A DNA stretch of 64,000 bases, from the NCBI GenBank assembly GCA_015075275.1, contig JABTUU010000001.1, positions 310,001 through 374,000 on the forward strand, in the 5' to 3' direction. The translations under genes were made by a program, and so were the position numbers. The notes under the pieces were generated by a model. The model saw only the letters and a program-made list of their open reading frames with translations. It was not told the origin of the DNA and ran no database searches. Positions within the stretch are counted from its first letter, which is position 1. Each line of letters starts with the position of its first letter. Below, in pieces: positions 50,952 through 60,378 of this stretch. The stretch is from Anaerolineales bacterium. Lineage in GTDB: Bacteria; Chloroflexota; Anaerolineae; Anaerolineales; Villigracilaceae.

Positions 50952-52085
50952 ATGCTCATCATCGAAAAAGTAGACACAAACAACAAACGGCAAGTAAAAC
51001 GTTTCGTGGAATTTTATTACGATCTCTACCGCGGTTGCAAACAGTGGGTGCCGCCTCTTTTTCTCGACGCCTACCTGCCTCTCAATCGCAAGAAACATCC
51101 CTTCTTCAGTCACTCCGAAGCGGATTTCTTCCTCGCCGTCCGCGATGGCGAAGTGGTGGGACGCATCTGCGCGGCGAACAACAAGCCCTTCAACGACTAT
51201 CACAAGACGAAGAAAGCGCACTTCTACGCCTTCGATTCAATTGACGACCTTGAGGTTGCCCGCGCCCTCTTCGACTCGGTCCGCGTGTGGGCGAAAGCGC
51301 GCGGACTCGACACCCTGATCGGTCCGAAGGGACTCTCTCCGTTCGATGGCTATGGGATTCAAGTGCAAGGCTTCGAACATCGTCAGATGATGACGATGAT
51401 GAACTACAACTACGAGTATTATCCCAAACTGATGAAGTCACTCGGCTTCGAGAAGGAAGTGGATTTCGTCTCGTGCTATCTCCCTGCTGATGCGTTCAAG
51501 ATTCCCGAGCGCGTGGAGCGTGTCGCCAAGCGCGTGATCGAGCGCGGCGCGTTAACGGTCAGGAAGTTCAAGAACAAGCGTGAATTGATTAAATGGGCGC
51601 CGCGCATCGGCGAAGCGTACAACAGGGCGTTCATTCACAACTGGGAGTATTATCCCTTTTCGCCCGGCGATATTCAATACGCCGTGGATAATATTTTTCT
51701 TGTGGCAGACCCGCGCCTCATCAAGGTCATCATGGCTGGTGAGGAGATCGTCGGATTTCTGTTCGCTTTCCCGGATGTGTCCGCCGCTCTTCAGCGCGCC
51801 AAAGGACGCCTCTTCCCGTTCGGCATTGTTGATATGTTGTTTGAGATGAAGCGCACCAAAACGATCTCAGGCAACGGCATGGGCATTTTGCCCGAATATC
51901 AAGGACGAGGCGGTAACGCTTTGTTGTATTATGAAATGGGAAAAACAGTTTTGGGCTTTAACCAGTTCGAGAATGTCGAAATGACGCAGGTCGCCGAGAC
52001 TACCGAGCAGATGCGCGCCGACTTGAAGAATTTGAACGGCGTGGAATATAAGAATCACCGCGTGTACCGAAAGACGTTTAACTAA
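50952..52085 (+). CDS. GNAT-fold N-acetyltransferase-like protein
   Basis: A 377-residue cytoplasmic protein with AGGGAG before the ATG. The segment FFLAVRDGEVVGRICAANNK resembles a GNAT beta-strand pair, and a second GNAT-like region includes EEIVGFLFAFPD and GMGILPEYQGRGGNALLYYE, a Q/RxxGxG/A-type acetyl-CoA loop. The layout resembles FemAB-like or tandem GNAT proteins of unknown substrate. It ends overlapping the convergent histidine kinase gene by four bases. Confidence 0.8.
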   Translation: MLIIEKVDTNNKRQVKRFVEFYYDLYRGCKQWVPPLFLDAYLPLNRKKHPFFSHSEADFFLAVRDGEVVGRICAANNKPFNDYHKTKKAHFYAFDSIDDLEVARALFDSVRVWAKARGLDTLIGPKGLSPFDGYGIQVQGFEHRQMMTMMNYNYEYYPKLMKSLGFEKEVDFVSCYLPADAFKIPERVERVAKRVIERGALTVRKFKNKRELIKWAPRIGEAYNRAFIHNWEYYPFSPGDIQYAVDNIFLVADPRLIKVIMAGEEIVGFLFAFPDVSAALQRAKGRLFPFGIVDMLFEMKRTKTISGNGMGILPEYQGRGGNALLYYEMGKTVLGFNQFENVEMTQVAETTEQMRADLKNLNGVEYKNHRVYRKTFN

Positions 52086-54343
52086 CCTATCTGTAACTTT
52101 ACGTCGTTTCCCCAAAGGGCGATTCTGTCGTTTGCATCGCTCAGCGGTAAGGTTACATGGAATTGGCTGCCGGGAAATTTTTCCTCGTCGTAGCCCGCGC
52201 TCTCCGCCCAAATGCGCCCGCCGTGCGCCTCCACGATGCCTTTTGACAACGCTAACCCAAGCCCGGCGCCGCTTCCTTTGAAACGCGTCTTGCTGGTGGA
52301 GTGCTTGTTGAGTTCGCTTGGTTGATAGAACTTGCTAAAGATGATCTCACGCGATTCGGGGGCTATGCCGATACCGGTGTCGCTGACGATAAACTCTACG
52401 CCGCCATTGAGGAAATCCGAATCGTTTATGATTTGATGCGCTTCTACCTTGATCTTACCGTCGTCGGGCGTAAATTTAATCGCGTTATTAAGTAAATGTT
52501 GAAATAGCTTTTTTAGCAGATTAGGATCCGCTTTGACCATAGGCAAAGACGGAATATCGAGCGTGAGGACCTGTCGCCGTTCCCTCAGCGTCCGCTCAAT
52601 GCCCGCGCCGACTTCGCGAATTAACGCGGCGGCATCCACAGGCGTTACATGCGGCTGCATGGCGCGCGCGTCGAGTTGCGCAATGTCGAACATTGAATCC
52701 ATGATCTCGTGTAAGCGCAATGTCCCTTTGGAGATATTTGCCAGAATTGAGTGGACGCTGGCTGGAAGAGTTTGGTCTTCGATCAACATGCCTGTGTAGC
52801 CAATGATCGTTGTCAATGGCGTGCGGAGTTCGTGGGAGGCGATGCTGATGAAGTCAGATTTAGTCTGATCGAGGCGTTCGAGGTCGCGGTTTGCTTTATC
52901 GAGATTATGATAGGCTTGACGCAATTCTGTGTTGAGTTGCACAAGATTATCCACCAAACGAGCGTTTTCGAGTGCGACGGCGGTCTGGTTGGCGAGCGCC
53001 GAAAGAGTGACCAAATCCTCTTCCGTGTAGCGCGTGCCGGCAATTTTTGCGCCGAGGGCAAATAAGCCGATCCATTCGCGTTTGGAAAAGATCGGTAGGT
53101 ATACTTCGGCTTCGAGCCGGTTGAACCACTCCCGGTCCGGTTGAGTGACAGATCGAAAAGCGGGAAGAAGATCGAGGTCGTATTGAAGGAGCGGACGTTG
53201 TTCCGCTGTAAAATATTTTGCGATAGGATGATCGTTTCTCAATGCGGCGATGCGAATCTGTCGTTCGCCCTGATTACGCACTGCGCGCAAGCGGTAGAGT
53301 TTTTCGCCGTTGACGATATCGGGGTCAACTAGAAAAAGAAAGCCGCGTGAAATGTCCATTGCTTCAATGATCAAGCCGACGGCTACGCTGGCAAGCCGCT
53401 GCATATCGAGAATGTTGCTGATTTGTTCGCTGTAGGCGTGCAGCGTGCGGCTGGGATTAAATTCTTGTAGGTTAAACCATCTATTTACGACGCGTCGTAC
53501 GGCGGCGAGCAATGAAGTAAAAATTAACGCGAGGATTAATGCGATGCCTGCGCCCACCAAAAGCGGATTGTAAAGAGGCAAGGCATTGAAGACAGTTTGC
53601 GAAGCGGTCGTTCCTGCAATATAAAAGATGAGGATGACCAGCGTAGTGATAACATACGTAAGAATGCGTCGCGCGACCTCGCGTAAATCGGGTGGATCGT
53701 GCGTTACGATGATCATTGCGCCGACAACAGCCGCAAGTAGGCGTAGGGGATTGCCGGCAATGCCGAGCCCGATAAAGAGCAGGACGTCGTTGATGAGAAT
53801 TAGCAAAAATACCGGCGTCCAGTAATTGAGACGATTACGCAGTAACGGCTGACGCGAACGGTTGTGCGCTGAACGAATGTTGGCGAACGCGCCAAACGTA
53901 AAGATCGCCCAACCTATTTCGAGCCATATCCATGCAAGTTGATCGGAAGCGAGCGTGAAATTTCCGTTCGTCCATAGAGTTTCGCCTGTCCGCAGAAGAT
54001 TTGATCGAATGACGAAGAAAACCGCGCCCCATAGAACGCCTGTGATAATCCATCCGCTGACGGGTCTGCGTACAAAATAACGAATGGCTATGAACGCTAG
54101 AATAGATAGGATGAATGCGCCAAAAATTTGCGCGCTCAACGCAGTTTGAGCGCTAAGCATAAGTTGCCCTCCGCGCCAGAATCCTTCCGCTGCGGTCAAT
54201 AACATGTTGAAGATCAAATAGACGGAGAAGAGCGCAGCGGCGGCGTCTTGCCCGGCGCGCCGACCGAGCAACTGAGCCAGCGCGGGCAAATGCAACGCGG
54301 CTAGAATTATCAATGCAATTAAATTGAATAGTTGCGGCGTCAT
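52082..54343 (-). CDS. Membrane sensor histidine kinase with GAF domain
   Basis: A 753-residue protein. About eight N-terminal membrane spans (1-270) are followed by a GAF domain (about 305-470), a coiled coil (475-495), HisKA with SIASHELRTPLTTI (His504) and HATPase (about 615-735; NAIKFTPDDGKI, GSGAGLGLALSKGI). No cognate response regulator lies beside it. The start at 54343 has no ribosome binding site; TATACT at 54357-54352 predicts a two-base leader. Confidence 0.93.
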   Translation of the reverse strand: MTPQLFNLIALIILAALHLPALAQLLGRRAGQDAAAALFSVYLIFNMLLTAAEGFWRGGQLMLSAQTALSAQIFGAFILSILAFIAIRYFVRRPVSGWIITGVLWGAVFFVIRSNLLRTGETLWTNGNFTLASDQLAWIWLEIGWAIFTFGAFANIRSAHNRSRQPLLRNRLNYWTPVFLLILINDVLLFIGLGIAGNPLRLLAAVVGAMIIVTHDPPDLREVARRILTYVITTLVILIFYIAGTTASQTVFNALPLYNPLLVGAGIALILALIFTSLLAAVRRVVNRWFNLQEFNPSRTLHAYSEQISNILDMQRLASVAVGLIIEAMDISRGFLFLVDPDIVNGEKLYRLRAVRNQGERQIRIAALRNDHPIAKYFTAEQRPLLQYDLDLLPAFRSVTQPDREWFNRLEAEVYLPIFSKREWIGLFALGAKIAGTRYTEEDLVTLSALANQTAVALENARLVDNLVQLNTELRQAYHNLDKANRDLERLDQTKSDFISIASHELRTPLTTIIGYTGMLIEDQTLPASVHSILANISKGTLRLHEIMDSMFDIAQLDARAMQPHVTPVDAAALIREVGAGIERTLRERRQVLTLDIPSLPMVKADPNLLKKLFQHLLNNAIKFTPDDGKIKVEAHQIINDSDFLNGGVEFIVSDTGIGIAPESREIIFSKFYQPSELNKHSTSKTRFKGSGAGLGLALSKGIVEAHGGRIWAESAGYDEEKFPGSQFHVTLPLSDANDRIALWGNDVKLQIG

Positions 54344-54351
54344 CGCCGCGA

Positions 54352-54357
54352 AGTATA
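54352..54357 (-). promoter_or_regulatory. -10 element, near-leaderless histidine kinase transcript
   Basis: TATACT on the minus strand predicts a start at 54345, two bases before the ATG at 54343. It lies in a 47-base divergent gap shared with the GH13 gene promoter. Confidence 0.5.
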
Positions 54358-54378
54358 CTCGAAATCATTCAATGGGGT

Positions 54379-54384
54379 TATCAT
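54379..54384 (+). promoter_or_regulatory. -10 element giving a leaderless GH13 transcript
   Basis: TATCAT lies exactly six bases before the ATG at 54391, so the predicted +1 is the start codon. No ribosome binding site is present. Confidence 0.5.
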
Positions 54385-54390
54385 TGCGAT

Positions 54391-57207
54391 ATGCGCATTA
54401 CAAAAATTTCACGCGATCTTTATGGATTTTCTTCAGATTTCTTCCGCGACGACGGAGATGTCTATTTTCGCGACTTTGCCTCTGCGAGAGAACTTGCCGC
54501 TCAGATCAGCGCATTGCGCTCATACCCTCTGGCTGCTTCCGAGCTGTATGCTTTAGCCCTTGTTGATGAAGCTCTGCGCGCCCTCGTCATGCGTTTCGCC
54601 CCTCTGCCGATGATGAGCAACGCGGTGAACTTCGCCAGCGGACAAGTTGGAGCGGATTCGATTGACCGCGCGGAACAACGATTCGTCGCCGAGTTTCCGC
54701 CTGAAAGCGTATATAACGGGGAGCAGGAAGTGGACGAGTATCTCGCCAAACTCACGAATGGGCGCGTGAAATCTGCCGAAGAATTGATCTACGTCTTCAC
54801 GCACAACGCCAACCCGGCGGTGAGTCCCATGCTCGAATTGGTGGACGATGCGCCGCTCGAACCGACCGCCTACAAAAATTTGATCGCCGCGCTGGATTCT
54901 TTCTTTGCGAAAATTGCCAAAGACAACGCAGGCATTCAAGGTTCAACCGAGTCGCTGTTCGATATCCTGCGCGCGCCCGCCGAAGCCTTCCCCGATTCGC
55001 TCGAAGGGCAGTTGCAATTCATCCTCGAAAAATGGGGCGGACTGCTCGGCGATGAGTTTGTGTCGCGTCTCTTGCGCGGCATGGACTTCTTGCACGAAGA
55101 AACCCTCCGCCATCAACTCGCTCACGGCGATTTCAAAGCGGACATCCCCGTCGCGGAATATTCAGGCGGCGACTATGCCGAATATGAAAGATACAGTCCA
55201 GACAAAGAATGGATGCCGCGATTAATTCTCATCGCGAAAAATTCATATGTCTGGCTCGAACAACTCTCTCGCAAGTACGGGCGTTGGATACAAACTCTCG
55301 ACCAGATCCCCGATGAAGAGTTGGATATTCTGCGCGATCGCGGCTTCACGGGCTTATGGCTCATCGGCTTGTGGGAGCGGAGTCGCGCCTCGCAAAAGAT
55401 CAAACAGCGCATGGGCGACGTGGACGCTGTCGCTTCGGCGTATTCGTTATTTTCGTATGACATTGCGGAGGATTTAGGAGGATGGGGCGCGTTAGAGAAT
55501 CTGCGAAGCCGCGCATGGCAACGTGGGATTCGACTCTCTGCCGATATGGTTCCGAATCACATGGGCATTGACTCGAAGTGGATGACCGAACATCCTGATT
55601 GGTTCTTGTCGCTTCCGTACTCGCCGTATCCTTCGTATTCGTTCAAGTCTGAAAACCTTTCCGACGATACCCGCGTGGGCATCTATCTCGAAGATCATTA
55701 TTACAACAAGACCGATGCCGCAGTTGTCTTTCAGCGCCGCGATCAGTACACGGGCGACGTGCGTTACATTTATCACGGTAACGACGGCACGTCGTTCCCG
55801 TGGAACGACACGGCGCAACTCGATTACACCAAAGCCGAAGTGCGCGAAGCGATCATCCAAACGATTTTGCACGTTGCGCGTAATTTCCCCGTCATCCGTT
55901 TTGACGCGGCGATGACTCTTGCGAAGAAACATATCCAACGCTTGTGGTTTCCCGAACCCGGCTCGGGCGGCGCGATCCCCTCACGGGCAGAGCGAGGCAT
56001 GACGAGGTCCGAATTTGATGCGTTGATCCCGCAGGAGTTCTGGCGCGAGGTCGTGGACCGTGTCGCAGTGGAAGTCCCTGACACACTTCTTCTTGCTGAA
56101 GCGTTTTGGTTGCTCGAAGGATATTTCGTGCGCACGCTGGGGATGCACCGCGTGTATAACTCCGCGTTCATGCACATGCTGCGCGACGAAGATAACGCCA
56201 AATATCGCGCCGCGATCAAGAACACGCTGGAGTTCGATCCGCAAATCCTCAAGCGCTACGTCAACTTCATGAACAACCCCGATGAAAAAACCGCCATCGA
56301 ACAATTCGGCGACGGCGATAAATATTTTGGAATCGCAACTGTGTTAGCCACACTGCCTGGCTTGCCGATGTTCGGTCACGGACAAGTGGAGGGCTTCCGC
56401 GAAAAATATGGAATGGAGTTCCGCAAACCGAAATGGGATGAAACGCCGAACGACGGACTCATCGCAGGACACGATTGGAAGATCTTCCCGCTTCTTCACC
56501 GCCGCTACCTGTTCGCCGACGTGGAAAATTTCTTCCTCTTCGACCTCTTCACCGCGATTGGAAGTGTTGACGAAAATGTCTTTGCCTATTCAAATATCCA
56601 CCAAGATGAACGCGGACTCGTCCTCTATCACAACCGCTTCGCCGATACCAAAGGCTGGATCAAAACCTCCGCCGCGTATCTCGATAAGTCCACTGGCGAT
56701 CTGCGGCAGAAATCTCTCGCCGAAGCGCTGGGCTTGCCCTTTGAAGGATATGTCATCTTCAAGGATTACGTCACACGCTTGGAATACATCCGTTCGTGCG
56801 AGGAACTTTGGGGTAAGGGACTATACGTTGAACTGCACGCGTATCAGCATCATGTGTTTATGGATTGGCGGTTTGTGGAAAGCGGCGAGTGGAAAGTGGT
56901 TTGCGACGCGTTGAATGGGGCGGGAGTGGAGTCCATGTCCGCGAAGTGGGATGAGATGTTTGGGACGAAGAAGGAAATTGTGGTTGATGAAGTGAAGGTG
57001 AAGAAGCCGAGGAAGAAGGCGGCGAAGAGGACATTGTCCTCGAAAGGGGAAGAGGAAGGAAGAAAGAAAGTGGAAAATAGAAAGAAAACGAAACCTAGTA
57101 AGGCAAAACCTACTGTGAAAAAATCGGTAAAAGAAAAGGCTATCGCTAAAAAGAAGCCTGCGGCGAAGAAGTCGCTTTCAAAGAAGACGCGAGCAGGCGA
57201 GCGCTAA
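54391..57207 (+). CDS. GH13 alpha-amylase-family enzyme with Lys-rich C-terminal tail
   Basis: A 938-residue protein. The N-terminal 300 residues are helical and unrecognised. The GH13 barrel follows: region I ADMVPNHMG, region II VIRFDAAM (nucleophile Asp505), region III LLLAEAFW (acid/base Glu570) and a region IV equivalent NNPDEKTA lacking the usual His. No signal peptide, so it acts inside the cell, probably on glycogen, maltooligosaccharides or a glucan precursor. From about residue 866 the protein ends in a low-complexity tail with about 25 Lys in 72 residues (AAKKSLSKKTRAGER at the end), like histone H1. The tail's G/A-rich codons differ from the body of the gene. Confidence 0.88.
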   Translation: MRITKISRDLYGFSSDFFRDDGDVYFRDFASARELAAQISALRSYPLAASELYALALVDEALRALVMRFAPLPMMSNAVNFASGQVGADSIDRAEQRFVAEFPPESVYNGEQEVDEYLAKLTNGRVKSAEELIYVFTHNANPAVSPMLELVDDAPLEPTAYKNLIAALDSFFAKIAKDNAGIQGSTESLFDILRAPAEAFPDSLEGQLQFILEKWGGLLGDEFVSRLLRGMDFLHEETLRHQLAHGDFKADIPVAEYSGGDYAEYERYSPDKEWMPRLILIAKNSYVWLEQLSRKYGRWIQTLDQIPDEELDILRDRGFTGLWLIGLWERSRASQKIKQRMGDVDAVASAYSLFSYDIAEDLGGWGALENLRSRAWQRGIRLSADMVPNHMGIDSKWMTEHPDWFLSLPYSPYPSYSFKSENLSDDTRVGIYLEDHYYNKTDAAVVFQRRDQYTGDVRYIYHGNDGTSFPWNDTAQLDYTKAEVREAIIQTILHVARNFPVIRFDAAMTLAKKHIQRLWFPEPGSGGAIPSRAERGMTRSEFDALIPQEFWREVVDRVAVEVPDTLLLAEAFWLLEGYFVRTLGMHRVYNSAFMHMLRDEDNAKYRAAIKNTLEFDPQILKRYVNFMNNPDEKTAIEQFGDGDKYFGIATVLATLPGLPMFGHGQVEGFREKYGMEFRKPKWDETPNDGLIAGHDWKIFPLLHRRYLFADVENFFLFDLFTAIGSVDENVFAYSNIHQDERGLVLYHNRFADTKGWIKTSAAYLDKSTGDLRQKSLAEALGLPFEGYVIFKDYVTRLEYIRSCEELWGKGLYVELHAYQHHVFMDWRFVESGEWKVVCDALNGAGVESMSAKWDEMFGTKKEIVVDEVKVKKPRKKAAKRTLSSKGEEEGRKKVENRKKTKPSKAKPTVKKSVKEKAIAKKKPAAKKSLSKKTRAGER

Positions 57208-57288
57208 CTCATAACCTGTCATATGCGTTTATAGAAGTTATCTCAAAAATGGTAGACTGAGGCTCAAATCTGAGATGGGAGCGAGTCA

Positions 57289-57309
57289 ATGGAACTTACC
57301 GATAGTTAA
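57289..57309 (+). CDS. Possible six-codon leader peptide
   Basis: ATG GAA CTT ACC GAT AGT TAA (MELTDS) has GGGAGCG upstream in the same context as the pfkA start. It ends eight bases before the ATG of the PIG-L deacetylase, which itself lacks a ribosome binding site. Termination-reinitiation could couple the two. Confidence 0.4.
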   Translation: MELTDS

Positions 57310-57317
57310 ATTGCCCA

Positions 57318-58055
57318 ATGCGTTGGATTTATCTCTCCCCTCATCTCGACGATGCCGTCTTTTCTGCGGGCGGCTTAATTTATGAACAAACGCAAGCGGG
57401 CATCCCTGTTGAAATCTGGACGATTATGTGCGGCGATCCGCACCTGCGTGAATGTTCTCCGTTTGCGCAAACGCTTCACTCAGTATGGGGATTCTCTTCT
57501 GCGGAAGAAACCGTTCGTAAACGCCGTGAGGAAGATCGGTTAGCCGCGTCTATTCTTGGCGCGAAAGCCGTTCATTTCGATTTTGTAGATTGCATCTACC
57601 GGCGTGATGGAAATGGCGACTGGCTCTATCCTTCCGACGTCTTTGGCGCGATTCATGAAGCCGACGCTGATTATCCTATGCAAATCGCCTCCGCTATCTC
57701 TACTCGTCTCAATTTCGACGATACGCTGGTCTGCCAACTTGGGCTTGGATCGCACGTGGACCACGCGCTCACACGCCGCGCCGCCGAATTATTAAAAAGA
57801 TCGCTGCTGTATATAATAGACGTGCCTTACGTCCTCTTGAAGCCGGAGGAACTTGCTGCTAAAACGACTAGGATGAGCGAGACGGTTATCAGTATCGCTG
57901 AATCTAGCCTCGCTTGCTGGAGCGAAGCGACGTTGCAGTATACGTCTCAACTGCCAGCGCTGGGAAAGGGCTTTAATGCCCCTACAATAGCAACAGAATC
58001 TCTTCGAAATTACTGGTTAAAACGACGAGGAATTCGCACGTACCGATATGAGTAG
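57318..58055 (+). CDS. PIG-L family (LmbE-like) deacetylase
   Basis: A 245-residue zinc-dependent N-deacetylase. The zinc site is SPHLDDAVFS (His, Asp, Asp) plus GSHVDHALTR. Family members deacetylate GlcNAc-linked substrates in glycosylphosphatidylinositol, mycothiol or bacillithiol synthesis. The substrate is unknown and no thiol-pathway gene is near. The start has no ribosome binding site of its own; see the small frame at 57289. Confidence 0.88.
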   Translation: MRWIYLSPHLDDAVFSAGGLIYEQTQAGIPVEIWTIMCGDPHLRECSPFAQTLHSVWGFSSAEETVRKRREEDRLAASILGAKAVHFDFVDCIYRRDGNGDWLYPSDVFGAIHEADADYPMQIASAISTRLNFDDTLVCQLGLGSHVDHALTRRAAELLKRSLLYIIDVPYVLLKPEELAAKTTRMSETVISIAESSLACWSEATLQYTSQLPALGKGFNAPTIATESLRNYWLKRRGIRTYRYE

Positions 58056-58072
58056 ACAGGTTCAAATTTTAC

Positions 58073-58101
58073 TTGTATTGACCGTCAATCCATGATATAG
58101 T
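58073..58101 (+). promoter_or_regulatory. Possible greA promoter
   Basis: TTGTAT (58073-58078), a 17-base spacer and TATAGT (58096-58101). TTGACC at 58078 with an inferior -10 is an alternative. Confidence 0.5.
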
Positions 58102-58139
58102 ATGCCCGCTTTTTAGGAAGGTAACCTAAGAAGATTTAT

Positions 58140-58160
58140 TTGTCCCGCTTTGCGGGACAA
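58140..58160 (+). promoter_or_regulatory. Hairpin in the greA leader
   Basis: TTGTCCCGC/GCGGGACAA with a TTT loop, a perfect 9-bp stem 23 bases before the ATG. No T-run follows, so it is not a standard terminator; an mRNA-stabilising or regulatory role is possible. Confidence 0.5.
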
Positions 58161-58183
58161 AATCATATTGGCAGGAAACAGAG

Positions 58184-58651
58184 ATGGCTGACAATTTTCT
58201 GACTAAAGAAGGTTATCAAAAACTTCAGGACGAATTGGATTTCCTCCGAACCGTTAAGCGGCAGGAGGTTGCCGATCGTCTGCACGAGGCTATGGAAGGC
58301 GGCGAACTGATCGAGAACGCCGAATATGAAGCCGCGAAGAATGAACAGGCGTTTGTGGAGGGCCGCATTCAGGAATTAGACTTGTTGCTTGCGACCGCCA
58401 AGATCATTGAAGACATAGGCAAGAAGAAGAATGACATTGTGCATCTCGGCTCGACAGTGACGATTAAGGAAGGCAACTTTGAGGCGGAGACGTTCACTAT
58501 CGTCGGCGCGGCGGAAGCCAACCCACGCGAAGGAAAGATCTCGAATGAATCGCCGATTGGGAAAGCCATCTTAAACCATAAAGTCGGCGATATTGTAAAA
58601 GTCGAGACGCCCGGCGGGGCGCACAATGTAAAAATCCTGAAAATTGGATAG
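58184..58651 (+). CDS. greA: Transcription elongation factor GreA
   Basis: A 155-residue protein of standard length, with an N-terminal coiled coil and C-terminal FKBP-like domain (TPGGAHNVKILKI end). It enters the RNA polymerase secondary channel and stimulates cleavage of backtracked RNA. The tip loop reads GGELIENAEY where E. coli has GDLKENAEY, so Glu41 replaces Asp41 while Glu44 is kept. GGAAACAG precedes the start. A terminator follows. Confidence 0.95.
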   Translation: MADNFLTKEGYQKLQDELDFLRTVKRQEVADRLHEAMEGGELIENAEYEAAKNEQAFVEGRIQELDLLLATAKIIEDIGKKKNDIVHLGSTVTIKEGNFEAETFTIVGAAEANPREGKISNESPIGKAILNHKVGDIVKVETPGGAHNVKILKIG

Positions 58652-58672
58652 ATTCGAGAATGACGATACTAG

Positions 58673-58699
58673 CCCCGCCCCTGCGCGGGGTTTTATTTT
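58673..58699 (+). terminator. greA terminator
   Basis: CCCCGC/GCGGGG with a six-base loop, followed by TTTTATTTT. Confidence 0.9.
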
Positions 58700-58804
58700 G
58701 CGTTAGCGCAGAAGCGACAAATGCAAAAACGCGCAACGGCTTGCCTTACGCGCCTATCTGCTTGTATACTTGCACATATTCTTTAAGATTGACTCTGTGG
58801 TGAT

Positions 58805-60325
58805 ATGATGACCGATTACACTCAGCTTGAAAAAATCCGTTTGCAAAAGTTAGAAGAACTTCGCGCAGAAGGCGTAGAGCCGTTTCCTACGCGCGCCCAA
58901 CGCACGCACCTCAGCGCCGAAGCGATCGCCGCGTTTGAAGCCGCCGAGGAAGACGGCAAGGAAGTTCGCGCCGTTCTTGCGGGTCGCATCCGCGCGATGC
59001 GGACGATGGGCAAAATTTCGTTCGCGCACATCGAAGATGACGCAGGTAAAATTCAATTATTTCTCCGCGCTAATGAAGTGGGCAAGGAGCGGCTCGATCT
59101 TTTCAACAAGATGTTCGATCTCGGCGATTTTATTCAAGCTGAAGGGGCGATGTTTCGCACAAAAAGCGGCGAAGCGACGCTTCACGTTCATGACTTCCGC
59201 ATACTTGCCAAGGCGGTTAGCCCATTGCCCGCTGCGAAAGATGAGACTCTCGAAGATGGGACTGTTATCCGCCATGCCGCGCTGGAGCAACCCGAATTGC
59301 GCGCGCGTCAACGCTATGCAGATTTGGCGGTGAATCCCGAGGTCCGCGAGACGTTCCGTAAGCGCGCTGCGATCATCAAAGCCTTGCGCGATTTTCTGGA
59401 TGGCAAAGGATTTCTCGAAGTGGAAACGCCTATCCTTCAACCGTTGTATGGCGGAGCCGCGGCGCGTCCGTTTATAACCCATCACAATGAGCTGGATCAA
59501 GATATGTATTTGCGTATCTCGTTCGAGTTGTATTTGAAACGCCTGCTTGTCGGCAATCTTGAAAAAGTCTATGAGATCGGGCGCGACTTCCGTAATGAGG
59601 GCGTGTCGTTTAAACATAACCCTGAATTTACGCAGCTCGAATTTTATTGGGCGTATGCGGATTATTTGCAGGTGATGGAACTCGCTGAGAACATGGTGGC
59701 GTTTGCCGCGCAACAAACGCTGGGGACAATGAAGATCAAGTACAAAGAAGATAAAATTGACCTAACGCCTCCGTGGAAGCGGCTTGAAATGCGCGAGGGT
59801 ATTCGGCAAACCAGCGGCATTGATATCGATGAGTGGAAATCTGCTGAAGATTTGTTCAAGGCGATCAGGGCGAAACATCCGAATAAAACGCCCGATCCGA
59901 AAGCGACGCGCGGCAAGTTGATTGATTTTCTGCTCGGCGAATTTCTCGAACCGACCTTGATCCAACCGACCTTCTTGTATAATTACCCGCGCGACATTTC
60001 GCCGCTGGCGAAATCTATTCCGGGCGATCCGCTGACAGTAGAGCGTTTTGAAGGTTATGTCGCCGGCTTTGAGTTGTGCAATGCCTTCACCGAACTGAAC
60101 GACCCGCTCGATCAAGAGCAGCGTTTTATTGAAATGGGACGCGATTATGCGGAAGGCGACGACGAGAAACATCCGCTCGACGAAGATTACCTCCGCGCTA
60201 TGCGGTACGGAATGCCGCCCAATGGCGGCTTTGGCATGGGCGTGGATCGTCTCGCCATGTTGTTGCTTGATAAACATTCCATCCGCGAGGTGCTGTTGTT
60301 CCCCGCGTTGAGGAAGGAAGAATAA
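58805..60325 (+). CDS. lysS: Lysyl-tRNA synthetase, class II
   Basis: A 506-residue enzyme. An N-terminal OB-fold anticodon-binding domain (about 60-160: VLAGRIRAMRTMGKISFAHI) is followed by the class II catalytic core with motif 1 (EVETPILQP), motif 2 (FRNEGVSFKHNPEFTQLE) and motif 3 (GFGMGVDRLAMLL). It charges tRNA-Lys. The length matches the family. ATGs at 58805 and 58808 are both possible. Confidence 0.97.
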   Translation: MMTDYTQLEKIRLQKLEELRAEGVEPFPTRAQRTHLSAEAIAAFEAAEEDGKEVRAVLAGRIRAMRTMGKISFAHIEDDAGKIQLFLRANEVGKERLDLFNKMFDLGDFIQAEGAMFRTKSGEATLHVHDFRILAKAVSPLPAAKDETLEDGTVIRHAALEQPELRARQRYADLAVNPEVRETFRKRAAIIKALRDFLDGKGFLEVETPILQPLYGGAAARPFITHHNELDQDMYLRISFELYLKRLLVGNLEKVYEIGRDFRNEGVSFKHNPEFTQLEFYWAYADYLQVMELAENMVAFAAQQTLGTMKIKYKEDKIDLTPPWKRLEMREGIRQTSGIDIDEWKSAEDLFKAIRAKHPNKTPDPKATRGKLIDFLLGEFLEPTLIQPTFLYNYPRDISPLAKSIPGDPLTVERFEGYVAGFELCNAFTELNDPLDQEQRFIEMGRDYAEGDDEKHPLDEDYLRAMRYGMPPNGGFGMGVDRLAMLLLDKHSIREVLLFPALRKEE

Positions 60326-60378
60326 ATCCATAGGAGCAGATTTGCGCGTCTGCCCCGGCCGTTTTCATAGGAGTCGTT

